DNA of 64,000 nt from Deltaproteobacteria bacterium (GTDB taxonomy: Bacteria > Desulfobacterota > Desulfuromonadia > Geobacterales > Pseudopelobacteraceae): assembly GCA_021780495.1 (NCBI GenBank), contig JAJXYO010000027.1, positions 114,507 to 178,506 on the forward strand, given 5' to 3'. Positions 17,609 to 26,442 of the stretch are shown piece by piece. Under the pieces are notes generated by a model that made no database searches, was not told the origin of the DNA, and saw nothing but the letters and a program-made list of their open reading frames with translations. Position 1 is the stretch's first letter. Each line of letters begins with the position of its first letter. Position numbers and translations under genes: made by a program.

Positions 17609-19774
17609 ATGAAACTTTTTTCAGGTGTGTCGCTGCTTGGATTGATAGTGCTGTGCTCCATCGCGTGTAGCGCAGCCGAATCACCCAAAGAATCAATGCT
17701 CTCGTATCAGGGTTTCACCGGTATTCTCAATACTCCCAGTGCCCATGTAAGCGATGAAGGCAGCATGCACCTGATATTCAGCGATCAGCGTGAGAACCTC
17801 TGGCGCAATGACCCGCAAAAACGTCAAGAAAACTATCTGCTGTCAATCGGCCTGTTCAGCTTTTTCGAGCTGGGTGGCAGATTGACGGAAGCGCCCGGCA
17901 GGGCACGCGATCTGTCGGCATCAATCAAGCTGACAACGGCACCCCTGACAAAGAACCGCGCCTACTGGCCGGTCCTGGCGGCCGGCATCCAGGATGTCGG
18001 AGGCGGGTCCAATCTGCTCCAGTCCCGATACGCGGTTATCTCCGAAGACCTGTGGCGATTCAGGCTTTCTGCCGGTTACGGCTTCAAATCCGGGCGCATG
18101 CAGGGAGGCTTCGGCGGGGTCGAGTTCCAAGCCCACGATTGGGTAACACTGCTGGGTGAATATGATACCAGGGATACCAACGCAGGTATCCGCATCCTGA
18201 CACCGGAGATCTGGAAAACCCCCATTCAGTTGACCGCCTTGTTTAAATCCGCTCTTAACCACAAACCCGGTAATATCGATGTGGCGGTTGGCTTGACGTT
18301 CCCGCTGGATTTTCGAAAGAAAACCGGGCGCGCTCTGGAAGGCAGCGCCCCGCTAACAACCGGGACAGCTAGCGAGCAGAAAGATAATGTCACCGTTTCG
18401 AGCGCAGCGTCCCCGCTTCCACCCGCTTCACTCCCGGCTCCGCCGCTGCCCACACCCCCCGTTAACTCTGCACCGGCAAAGGACACTGCAACGAACACAA
18501 TTTCTCCTGCAACCGCCGCAAACCTCGCCATTCTGCAAGACCGGCTCGTGGCGGCCGGTTTTATCAATATTCGGGTAGGGCAGCATGTCAACCAGGAACT
18601 GGTTGTGGAGTACGAAAATACGATCTACAACCACAATGAACTGGATGCCCTTGGAATTGTCGCCGGTATCGTCTCTGAGCTCGCCCCGAAGCATTTCGAG
18701 ACCGTACGAATTGTGATCAGGCGAAAAGGTATCCGGATGGCCGTTGTTTCGGCGCCCCTGAAAGAGCTGCGCGAATATATGCAGCAGACCCCGCACAAAT
18801 CCGGGGGACTGAAGGATGCCCTTGCCTTCAGTTATGACACGAGCTTCACCGAGGAGACCTCCTATTATCCTCGGGTCAGCGGCTTCCCGTTTCCCACTAC
18901 CGCGCTGATCCTGGCTCCCGGTTTGCAAACGTTTGTCGGAACTGACGTTGGGGTCTTTGACTACCTTCTGTCCTTCAGGCCCGAGATCCTTTCCAACCTA
19001 TGGAAAGGGGGCGTGTTCCAGGCGCGTTGGGACATCCCCCTGGCGTGGAGTAAAAACCTGGATGACGGCAATATCTATCGTGGGAGCAGACACGATGCCC
19101 GTATGGACCGGGCCATGCTCTTCCAAGGGATCAATCTGTTCCCGGGTGTCATGGCAAACCTTGGCGCAGGCCTCGTGCTCCATGACACTTACGGCACGTT
19201 GAATGAGCTCACCTGGAGCTCGGTCGAAGGCACCCATCGCCTGCGGGGAGTGCAGGCCTGGGCCCGAGATCCGGACGCCCGTCGCACCATGGACGTGTAC
19301 CTGGGCTCATACCGATATTTCTATGCCCCTCTGGACCTGTCGTTGGAGGCGACCGGAGGGCAATTCTGGGGGCAGGATCGCGGTTTCAGCCTCGAACTGA
19401 AACGTTTTTTCTCTGATACGGCTATCTCTATTTTTTACAAAAACTCGACGACCGCCGAAGACAAGCATTGGCAGGCGGCCGGTATCCAGTTTGCGTTTCC
19501 GCTGACCCCCAGAAAGGATCTGCAGGTCGGGCCGATCCAGGTGCGCGGCACCGACGAATGGGCCTATGCCCAGGAGACGACACTGGCTATCGGAGGTCAG
19601 AAGACCAATGACGTGCTCACCCAGTCGCTCGCCGTAAATCCTCAGCCAACCACGGCCCTGTATCACTCATACTACAATCGCGATCGGTTCGGCGCCGGTT
19701 ACATCAGACAGCATCTTGACCGCCTCAGGGAGGTGTGGCTGAAGTACGGTACAGCCCAGGTCGGGGAGAAATAG
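17609..19774 (+). CDS. YjbH-domain outer-membrane protein
   Basis: 721 residues from an ATG at 17609 (GAGG upstream); an in-frame start at 17594 adds five unlikely residues. A hydrophobic signal peptide is followed by LSYQGFTGILNTPSAHVSDE, the opening signature of the YjbH family (PF06082), exopolysaccharide-associated outer-membrane proteins. Two beta-rich halves (residues ~35-245 and ~390-710) are split by a Pro/Ala/Ser linker near residues 255-300. Other family-like stretches are FFELGGRLTEAPGRARDLSASIKL and PGVMANLGAGLVLHDTYGTLNE. In enterics yjbH sits in yjbEFGH; here it stands alone with its own promoter, so a role in exopolysaccharide export or surface assembly is inferred. Confidence 0.85.
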   Translation: MKLFSGVSLLGLIVLCSIACSAAESPKESMLSYQGFTGILNTPSAHVSDEGSMHLIFSDQRENLWRNDPQKRQENYLLSIGLFSFFELGGRLTEAPGRARDLSASIKLTTAPLTKNRAYWPVLAAGIQDVGGGSNLLQSRYAVISEDLWRFRLSAGYGFKSGRMQGGFGGVEFQAHDWVTLLGEYDTRDTNAGIRILTPEIWKTPIQLTALFKSALNHKPGNIDVAVGLTFPLDFRKKTGRALEGSAPLTTGTASEQKDNVTVSSAASPLPPASLPAPPLPTPPVNSAPAKDTATNTISPATAANLAILQDRLVAAGFINIRVGQHVNQELVVEYENTIYNHNELDALGIVAGIVSELAPKHFETVRIVIRRKGIRMAVVSAPLKELREYMQQTPHKSGGLKDALAFSYDTSFTEETSYYPRVSGFPFPTTALILAPGLQTFVGTDVGVFDYLLSFRPEILSNLWKGGVFQARWDIPLAWSKNLDDGNIYRGSRHDARMDRAMLFQGINLFPGVMANLGAGLVLHDTYGTLNELTWSSVEGTHRLRGVQAWARDPDARRTMDVYLGSYRYFYAPLDLSLEATGGQFWGQDRGFSLELKRFFSDTAISIFYKNSTTAEDKHWQAAGIQFAFPLTPRKDLQVGPIQVRGTDEWAYAQETTLAIGGQKTNDVLTQSLAVNPQPTTALYHSYYNRDRFGAGYIRQHLDRLREVWLKYGTAQVGEK

Positions 19775-20351
19775 GCGTATTTTTATTACGAACTGATTGA
19801 CTGGTTGGGAGGAGGCTAGCTTCATTCCAAATTATGCAGCTTGATGGCTCCCTGGTTCTTGCGAAAATTGACCCGCGAGAACAGGGAGCTGCGAACATCT
19901 TTCGTAGTGGCGTCCGGAGCGTATCGACTCCGTTTCTCTCTCACCCCGTCCTGCACTCCAAAATCACAGCCCTGAAACAGAGATAATGCGGCCACGACCT
20001 CAGGTATAAGAAAGAATTCCAATATACCGATACTGCTTCACAATACCCCACCACCCGCCTGTCTAAGAACAGCCCGTACACCACCCTGACAGTGACATGT
20101 TCTGTATGAGGTCACGCCCAACCACCTTCATTGTTCTAGATCGTACCGGATTGAGACGTGCCCCATCCCTGTACCTCCCGTGTTGACCGAAGCCGGATAC
20201 CAACGCCCACCATTTTTTAACAATTCCGTTACATCTGACGGCTGACCGTGACGGCTTTCACGTTTTCAGACTCTTACCCTGTACTCTTACCCTGTAGAGT
20301 ATACCACCTAAAACCAGACCCTTAGCCCCGGCATTGCCTGCCAGTCTCCCC
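19775..20351. other. intergenic region, no gene seen
   Basis: Roughly 580 bases between the YjbH-like gene and the sigma-54-like site. It contains a short tandem duplication, CTCTTACCCTGTA twice at about 20270-20300. Small frames here have no start signals and no recognisable sequence. Confidence 0.5.
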
Positions 20352-20367
20352 TGGCATGCTAGTTGCG
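20352..20367 (+). promoter_or_regulatory. candidate sigma-54 promoter upstream of the DUF3494 gene
   Basis: TGGCATGCTAGTTGCG matches the -24/-12 consensus (TGGCAC-N5-TTGC) with the invariant GG and GC ten bases apart and one mismatch (T for C). The start site would be near 20378, about 225 bases before the GTG at 20603. Two sigma-54-type activators are encoded in the window. Confidence 0.45.
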
Positions 20368-20602
20368 AAGTACTGCCGTCACACAGCTCGCTCATATACC
20401 CGGTTTCGCGATATTACGCTGAATTCGGCTCCCAATCTGCGACAGTACCATATGAGCTATCGACATGTTTACTGGCATGAATCGTATCAATATGTCTGAC
20501 GCTCCAACGTGCAGCCTTGAACTCTCGACGATGAAGCCACACACAACCTATGCGATTTACTTTTTCTTGTAGATTACCAGCCTGGATCAAAAGGAGTAAC
20601 AC

Positions 20603-21745
20603 GTGAAAAGAATTATGCTGATATGCCTGCTGTTGTTGTTTGAACAATCTTCGGTATTTGCTGCCACCAATTGCACGATAGTGCAATATCCTGATCATAC
20701 CGAAGCTATTTGCAGTGATGCCAGCGTAGCGAAGCCGCTGTTACAAACTTCCTCGGCAACGGGCAGTGTGCTGGCAAGCAGCGCCGTATCTGCACCAATG
20801 GCGCAGATAGTCGGTAATACCGGTTCCTATGCAACGGTACAGCAGGCCTATAATGCCGCAGTTGATGGCGACGTAATACAAGTGAGTGGCGCAACCATTG
20901 CTGGTCCCCTGATGGCAAACAACCCGTTGCTGAGCGTTGTTTCCTACAAGGGTGGCTACGACAGTTCGTTCACACAGGTTCCGGGAAATACGTCAACGAT
21001 TCTTGGCGCGGTCATAGTCCAGCAGGGCAGGGTCAACGTGAATGCCATTAAAGTAAGGCCAGGCAGCGCCTCAGCACGCTTGCCGGTAAACCTCGGTACA
21101 GCCGGTAATTTTGTGATTCTGGCAAAAACGGGCGTATCAACCACCGGAACCACCGCAGTAGTTGGTGACATCGGGGTGAGCCCGGCCGCTGCCAGCTTCA
21201 TAACCGGATTTGGGCTGATCGCCGATTCGACGAATACATTCTCATTATCGTCTTTCGTAAGCGGGAAAATATACGCCGCCAACTATGCAACGCCCACTCC
21301 AGATATGATGACCACGGCGATTAGCGACATGCAGACCGCGTTCACCGACGCGGCCGGGAGAACATTACCCGATTTTACCGAACTGGGCGCCGGTGATATC
21401 AGCGGACTGACCATCGTTCCCGGCCTCTACAAATGGGGTACCGGAGTATTAATTACAAGCGCCGGCGTTACTCTGGCGGGGGGCGCAAATGACGTCTGGA
21501 TCTTCCAGATAGCACAGGACCTGACCGTAAACAACAGTGCCGTTATCACCCTGAGCGGCGGTGCCCAGGCCAAGAATATTTTCTGGCAGGTGGCCGGCCA
21601 GGCGACCCTTGGAACAGCGGCAGACTTCAAGGGAATAATATTGAGCCAAACGCTGATTTCTCTGAATACCGGAGCACAGATGACCGGCCGGGCACTGGCA
21701 CAGTCTGCGGTAACATTAAACGCAACGGCCATGACAGCACCGTAG
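20603..21745 (+). CDS. secreted DUF3494 (ice-binding-like) protein
   Basis: 380 residues starting at GTG 20603 with AAGGAG seven bases upstream. It has a signal peptide (MKRIMLICLLLLFEQSSVFA) and a spacer of about 130 residues. A DUF3494 ice-binding-type beta-solenoid domain then runs from about residue 165 to the end: LGTAGNFVILAKTGVSTTGT, VVGDIGVSPAAASFITGFGL, then VWIFQIAQDLTVNNSAVITL and MTGRALAQSAVTLNATAM. These are the standard family blocks. Members bind ice or serve as extracellular adhesins; in a mesophile an adhesive or matrix role is as likely. The N-terminal spacer (TVQQAYNAAVDGDVIQVSGA) looks like a right-handed beta-helix/pectate-lyase-like repeat. Monocistronic. Confidence 0.85.
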   Translation: MKRIMLICLLLLFEQSSVFAATNCTIVQYPDHTEAICSDASVAKPLLQTSSATGSVLASSAVSAPMAQIVGNTGSYATVQQAYNAAVDGDVIQVSGATIAGPLMANNPLLSVVSYKGGYDSSFTQVPGNTSTILGAVIVQQGRVNVNAIKVRPGSASARLPVNLGTAGNFVILAKTGVSTTGTTAVVGDIGVSPAAASFITGFGLIADSTNTFSLSSFVSGKIYAANYATPTPDMMTTAISDMQTAFTDAAGRTLPDFTELGAGDISGLTIVPGLYKWGTGVLITSAGVTLAGGANDVWIFQIAQDLTVNNSAVITLSGGAQAKNIFWQVAGQATLGTAADFKGIILSQTLISLNTGAQMTGRALAQSAVTLNATAMTAP

Positions 21746-21903
21746 GACAGTCGTAGTTTCAAGCCGAACCATATCCAAGTGCAGCACAAACCGCACGCCA
21801 GCCAGGTACATCAAGCGATTGAGAGCGCGTCACAGCTGATACGCGTACCCTCACGACTGGCATGGCGATGCGGTGTAATTATTCTATGCCTGCCCACAGG
21901 TGT

Positions 21904-22527
21904 CTACTCCCTGAAACCTCCCGCAAAATCGATTACACACATGCTCCCGAAGCGCGGATGGGGACCGCAGGCAACCCCGGCCGTATCAAAGGCCGCGCTG
22001 AAGATATTCGTACGATGCCCCCGGTTCGGCACCCCGTCGTCGATGATCAGTTGCATGACCATGTTGCGGGCATCGCTGGGGCCATAGCCGATATCCTCCG
22101 CGATCTGCCGCTCCCACCGCCCGTGCCGCTCGATCCGTTCCTGCATACCGTGACTCTGCCGGCCGGTATGGCCGGTATCCCCGGAGCGGCCCTGCTCCTG
22201 CGCCAGTTCGTCCGCTGCCGCGGCAAGCCTTCCCGACCACCTGAGCGGCAGCCGGGGCCTCTGGCGGGACAGGAAACGGATCGCCTCATCGACGGCCTTA
22301 GTCCCCTCGTTGGTCAGGATACGGACATCGCTGCCCGGCAGCAGATAGTATGAACCGTGATACTGCCTACGGAAGCTGCGCAGAAACCCGGCATAGCTGC
22401 GCGGTGCGCTGCGGGCCAGATTGAGTTCTGTCAGTACCTGCCCGGCCAGACCTTGATCCAAGGCAGCCGCCGGGGCTGCCAACACGAGCAGGATACAGAT
22501 CGCAACATATACACATCTCATTTTCAT
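21904..22527 (-). CDS. secreted CAP-domain (SCP/PR-1-like) protein
   Basis: About 205 residues with a signal peptide (ICILLVLAAPAAALDQ) and a CAP domain. Features are LTELNLARSAPRSYAGFLRS at the N-terminus, then LPLRWSGRLAAAADELAQEQ, HTGRQSHGMQERIERHGRW, IAEDIGYGPSDARNMVMQLI and NRGHRTNIFSAAFD. The cavity residues of CAP proteins (two His, one or two Glu) are visible in SHGM, AEDI and GHR. Function in bacteria is mostly unknown. GGGGAT lies eight bases before a second in-frame ATG at 22521, which may be the true start. Divergent from the kinase at 22754. Confidence 0.88.
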   Translation of the reverse strand: MKMRCVYVAICILLVLAAPAAALDQGLAGQVLTELNLARSAPRSYAGFLRSFRRQYHGSYYLLPGSDVRILTNEGTKAVDEAIRFLSRQRPRLPLRWSGRLAAAADELAQEQGRSGDTGHTGRQSHGMQERIERHGRWERQIAEDIGYGPSDARNMVMQLIIDDGVPNRGHRTNIFSAAFDTAGVACGPHPRFGSMCVIDFAGGFRE

Positions 22528-22753
22528 ATCCCCGATGCCACTGAAAGTGCTTCACCCTACCCCACCACCACCCGCCTGTCAAAGGAAACACCCGACCATA
22601 ACCAGCAGAGCCGGGCCGGGTGATCATCTCGATTCGACCTTGTACGGGTATTTTCATATTTTGCGGTTCCGGCCTTTGATGTTCAACGACCGTTTGGTAT
22701 TCTGATCTGAGCACAATGGACATGGCAGCATGCTTCATGCTATCACGTACGTC

Positions 22754-24346
22754 ATGAATCCGCTCAGCTACTATAGGCGTTTCCGCGCCAGCTTCAGCAG
22801 CAGGCTGTTCCTGATCTTCACCCTCTTCACGGGCCTGATCGCCGCGCTGTTCGTGGTGGTGCTCATCTCCGCGGAGCTGCGCAACTACCGGGAGCGTTCC
22901 TCGGAAAAGGCCCATTTGCTGGCTTCCCTGCTGGCCGGCAGTATTCGCGTGCCGCTGTATGTAGAAAACATCGGCGAGCTGACCCGCAACACCCGGGAAC
23001 TGCTCGAAACGCCCCACCTTGCCCGGGTCACCATCAGCAACAGCGACAACAGGGTGCTGGTTGACCTCAGATCCGTTTCCGTACCGTCGGATAGCGAGAT
23101 GGTCACCTCCAGCGTAACGGTGACCTCATCCAGCGCCAGCCGCTCGGCAGAATCGGCCCTGAGCGGGGTCAGCTCCCCACCCGCCTACCCGCTGGGAACG
23201 GTCTCCGTTGCCATCGACACCGGCGACCGGCTGGCATCGATCCGTTCCGCGATCATCAAAAGCTGCGGCATGGCCATGCTGTTCTGGTTTGCGGTGGTGC
23301 TGGCCTGTTATCCGGTCTTGCGGAGGGTGACCCGTTCGTTCAACGCCCTGACCAATGGCCTGGGGAGCATGATGGCAGGCAACTTTGCGGAAAAGATCGA
23401 GGTGGAGAGTGACGATGAGGCCGGCCGGGCCGCTCTGGCGGTCAACCTGCTGGCCGAGACCCTCACGGAACGGGAGTCCGAAAACCGCAGGTTGCAGGAA
23501 GAGCTGCTGGAGGCCATGCAACGCAAGCTGGAGGAAGAAAAGCAGCAGAACATAGCCAAGCTGATTCAGACCAACCGCATGACATCCTTGGGGCTGCTGG
23601 TCAGCAGCATGGCCCATGAAATCAACAACCCCAATGGAGCCATCCGCCTGGACGGCAACTTTCTGGACAAGATGCTGCAGGGCATGATTCCGGTGTTTGA
23701 TGGCCTGGCTGCGGAGAATGCGGATTTCAGGGTCAATGGCTTGGGGTATGACGAGGCCCGCAAAGAGTTGTTCCGGGCCACGGACAATATCATCCACAAC
23801 ACCAACCGCATTGAGACGGTCATCAAGGATCTGCGGGCCTACAGCCTGGGGGCCGACACCCCGTTTACCCCCGGCATTGACGTAAACCGGGTCGTGAGCA
23901 GTGCCCTGACCATCGTCCGCGCCCACGGCCATTACACCAATGCCGCTATCACCGAGGAGCTCCTGCCCGCATTGCCGGGCATAACCGGCAGCCACCACCA
24001 ACTGGAGCAGGTCGTGGTAAATCTGCTGCTGAATGCGCTCCAGTCGCTGCCGCCCGGGGGAGGCAGCGTTACCGTCAGCACCTGCTGCGACCCGGCCAAT
24101 GATGAGATCGTGGTGGCCGTCCGCGACACCGGCGAAGGCATCCCGCCTGAACACCTGGAACGGTTGTACGAACCGTTTTTCTCAACCCGCATCAAATCGG
24201 GCGGCAGCGGACTGGGGCTGTACATCTCCAATTTCATAGCCGCTGAACATGGCGGCCGGCTTGAGTTCGATTCCCGGGTCGCTGTCGGCACGACCGCCCG
24301 GATACATCTGCCGTCCGGCACAGCGTCGCCGGTCGAGGCGGCTTAG
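22754..24346 (+). CDS. membrane sensor histidine kinase (system 1)
   Basis: 530 residues from an ATG at 22754, chosen because the paralog at 53142-54710 aligns from the same point (RRFRASFSSRLFLIF against QRFRASFRFRLLLIF). Layout: membrane helix at ~20-40, periplasmic sensor domain at ~40-170, second helix, HAMP at ~195-250, coiled coil, HisKA with SSMAHEINNPNGAIRLDGNF, and HATPase_c with VVNLLLNALQSLPPGG (N box), DTGEGIPPEH (G1) and SGGSGLGLYISN (G2). Complete and probably active. Its 3' end overlaps that of the sigma-54 regulator on the other strand by four bases, so the pair are tail-to-tail partners. Confidence 0.92.
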   Translation: MNPLSYYRRFRASFSSRLFLIFTLFTGLIAALFVVVLISAELRNYRERSSEKAHLLASLLAGSIRVPLYVENIGELTRNTRELLETPHLARVTISNSDNRVLVDLRSVSVPSDSEMVTSSVTVTSSSASRSAESALSGVSSPPAYPLGTVSVAIDTGDRLASIRSAIIKSCGMAMLFWFAVVLACYPVLRRVTRSFNALTNGLGSMMAGNFAEKIEVESDDEAGRAALAVNLLAETLTERESENRRLQEELLEAMQRKLEEEKQQNIAKLIQTNRMTSLGLLVSSMAHEINNPNGAIRLDGNFLDKMLQGMIPVFDGLAAENADFRVNGLGYDEARKELFRATDNIIHNTNRIETVIKDLRAYSLGADTPFTPGIDVNRVVSSALTIVRAHGHYTNAAITEELLPALPGITGSHHQLEQVVVNLLLNALQSLPPGGGSVTVSTCCDPANDEIVVAVRDTGEGIPPEHLERLYEPFFSTRIKSGGSGLGLYISNFIAAEHGGRLEFDSRVAVGTTARIHLPSGTASPVEAA

Positions 24347-25767
24347 GAATCAAGCTCTTCGTTCAGTTTTTTGTTTAAGGTGGTACGGCTGATGCCCAGC
24401 ATGCGGGCCGCCAGCACCTTGCTCCCCTCCGCACTATGCATGGCCTCGCCGATCGCCAGGCGCTCCAGCTCATCCAGACTCGGAAAACGTTCGAAGGCCC
24501 CCTGCAAGCGATAGAAGGTATCCTGGATCACCCGCAGATTGCCGCTTGACGGTGAAACCGCCGACACACCCGGAAAGTCTTCGATGCTCAACCCACGGGC
24601 GTTGGACGAGATCAGCGCCTGCCGGATCTGGTTAATCAGTTCCCTGACATTGCCGGTATAGGGGTGGCGCTGGAGCGCCTGCAGCACGCTGTCCGGAACG
24701 ATCGGCGGTTGCCTGTCCAGCGCCCGGGCCTCCTGCTCCGCAAAATGCCTGGCCAGCAGCGCGATATCCTCGGGCCGCTCCCGCAAGGCCGGCACATGGA
24801 CCTGATAGCCGCACAGCCGATAGTACAGGTCATGCCTGAATCTGCCATGGGCACGCAGCTCATCGAAATTGCAGTTGGAAGCGGCCACGATCCTGGCCTT
24901 GCATTTCTGCACCTTGTCCGAGCCGATCCGGTAATACTCCTGTTCCTGCAGCAGGCGCAGCAGCTTCACCTGGGCTTCGCGCCCCAAGTCTCCGATTTCG
25001 TCGAAGAACAGGGTCCCGCCGGCCGCCTGGCCGATCAGTCCTTCCCGTGCCTCCGAGGCGCCGGTATAGGCCCCCTTGACATGGCCGAAGAGGGTGTCGG
25101 AGAAGATCTCGTCATCCAGGCTGGCCACATTTACCGGGATGAACTGTCCCGCCAGGTTGCTGGCCCGGTGAATGGCGCGCGCAACCAGCTCCTTGCCAAC
25201 CCCGGTCTCGCCCGTAACCAGGATGGGGCTGCCGGAAGGCGCCACCGATTCGATGGTCTTCAACATCGATTGCATCTTGGGGCTGCAGGTTATGATCTCG
25301 CCAAACAGTTCCGGCCTGGCCAGTGGCGCACCCTGCAAATAGGCTGACAGGCGCTGGACGCGTTCTTCGTAGGCGCTGATCTGCACCGCCTTGTGCAGGC
25401 AGGAGAGCAGGCGGTTCTCGTCGATCGGTTTGGTGATGAAGTCTGAGGCCCCCTGGCGGATGCACTTGACAATGGTTTCCGTATCGGTCACGGCCGTCAT
25501 GATGATCACCGGGACGTTCGGATGGTTCTGCGTCAGCCGCTGCAGGAGCTCCGCGCCGGAGAGGTGAGGCATGATCCAGTCCAGCAGCACCACGGAGATG
25601 CCGCCCCGCTCCAGTTCGCTCATCACCTTGCGGCTATCGTTGAGCATCATGATATTGGTGCATTCATTCATCATGAGCATGCGGCGCACGCTCTCCAGAA
25701 ATCCGGCATCGTCATCCACCAGGAGGATCGTGCCGGTGATCGTATTCAGTCGTAAGGTATCGGGCAT
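24343..25767 (-). CDS. sigma-54-dependent response regulator (system 1)
   Basis: 474-residue NtrC-type activator. The receiver domain is at ~12-125 with acidic LLVDDDAGF, phospho-acceptor Asp in VVLLDWIMPH and Lys in FITKPID. The AAA+ domain has Walker A GETGVGKE, sigma-54 contact loop GAYTGA, Walker B GGTLFFDEIGDL and arginine-finger region RFRHDLYYRL. A Fis-type HTH lies at the C-terminus (GSKVLAARMLGISRTTLNKK). All key residues are present, so it should activate sigma-54 promoters after phosphorylation by the adjacent kinase. It is a clear paralog of the regulator at 51703-53133, with the same DDDxxFLES opening. Confidence 0.93.
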   Translation of the reverse strand: MPDTLRLNTITGTILLVDDDAGFLESVRRMLMMNECTNIMMLNDSRKVMSELERGGISVVLLDWIMPHLSGAELLQRLTQNHPNVPVIIMTAVTDTETIVKCIRQGASDFITKPIDENRLLSCLHKAVQISAYEERVQRLSAYLQGAPLARPELFGEIITCSPKMQSMLKTIESVAPSGSPILVTGETGVGKELVARAIHRASNLAGQFIPVNVASLDDEIFSDTLFGHVKGAYTGASEAREGLIGQAAGGTLFFDEIGDLGREAQVKLLRLLQEQEYYRIGSDKVQKCKARIVAASNCNFDELRAHGRFRHDLYYRLCGYQVHVPALRERPEDIALLARHFAEQEARALDRQPPIVPDSVLQALQRHPYTGNVRELINQIRQALISSNARGLSIEDFPGVSAVSPSSGNLRVIQDTFYRLQGAFERFPSLDELERLAIGEAMHSAEGSKVLAARMLGISRTTLNKKLNEELDS

Positions 25768-25890
25768 AGGGTTTCCAGGCTATGAAACAGATAGTCACAA
25801 CATCTGCTGCGTCAGGTGTGATGTACTATATTTGCGCGGTCCGGTCCAGCATTACCTTCGCAGCCGGCGGCATGCATCCGGGAGCCGGTT

Positions 25891-26406
25891 TCAGGCCTGT
25901 TGGCCCCTGGCGGTGATCCGCTCCAGCCAGCATTGCTCCGTGGCGCACACCCTGAGGAATTCGCCGGCAAAGAGAAACTTTGTCAACGGCATCGCGACAC
26001 CGATGAACTCCTTGCCCCGTCCCACTGTCAGGGCAAAGCCGCTCTTGCCGCCCCGCTCCCACTTTTCCACCGAGACGGTTGTCACGGTTTCGCCCCCCTG
26101 CCCGCCATTGGCAAACCTATGGGGATTGAGCTTTTCCTTGCACGGCACGGAAGAACCGGCTACCTGGCCGATCATGAGCGCCAGGGCAAAGGCCTCATCC
26201 GGTTCGCAGATAAAGCGGATCTGGGTGACCTCATCCGCTGTGGTCTTGGGCGTCAGTTTGAAAAAGCGCAGCTGAATACGCCCGGCCCGCTCCACCACCC
26301 GCCCCTGTTCCTCATGGTTCTTGATCGCCTCGCGGATCTCGACCCCGGCGGACTGGGCATAGATCTCGTAGCAGCGGAGGCGTTTGAATTCATCGGTCTG
26401 ATACAT
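25891..26406 (-). CDS. conserved-looking hypothetical cytoplasmic protein
   Basis: 171 residues from the ATG at 26406, chosen because GGGAGG sits six bases upstream; the extension to 26421 would place that site inside the gene. No signal peptide or membrane segment. The sequence alternates strands and helices (IQLRFFKLTPKTTADEVTQI, IRFICEPDEAFALALMIGQV, VTTVSVEKWERGGKSGFALT), which suggests a compact alpha/beta fold, and it has three Cys residues. I do not recognise the family. It lies 37 bases downstream of the amylase on the same strand, so the two may be co-transcribed. Confidence 0.65.
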   Translation of the reverse strand: MYQTDEFKRLRCYEIYAQSAGVEIREAIKNHEEQGRVVERAGRIQLRFFKLTPKTTADEVTQIRFICEPDEAFALALMIGQVAGSSVPCKEKLNPHRFANGGQGGETVTTVSVEKWERGGKSGFALTVGRGKEFIGVAMPLTKFLFAGEFLRVCATEQCWLERITARGQQA

Positions 26407-26442
26407 GCTGTCCTCCCGCAATTTTCCAGGTAATCCCGGGGC

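Noticed and set aside
19822..20022. 66-codon minus-strand frame downstream of the YjbH-like gene
   Set aside because: No ribosome site, no domain and no operon context.
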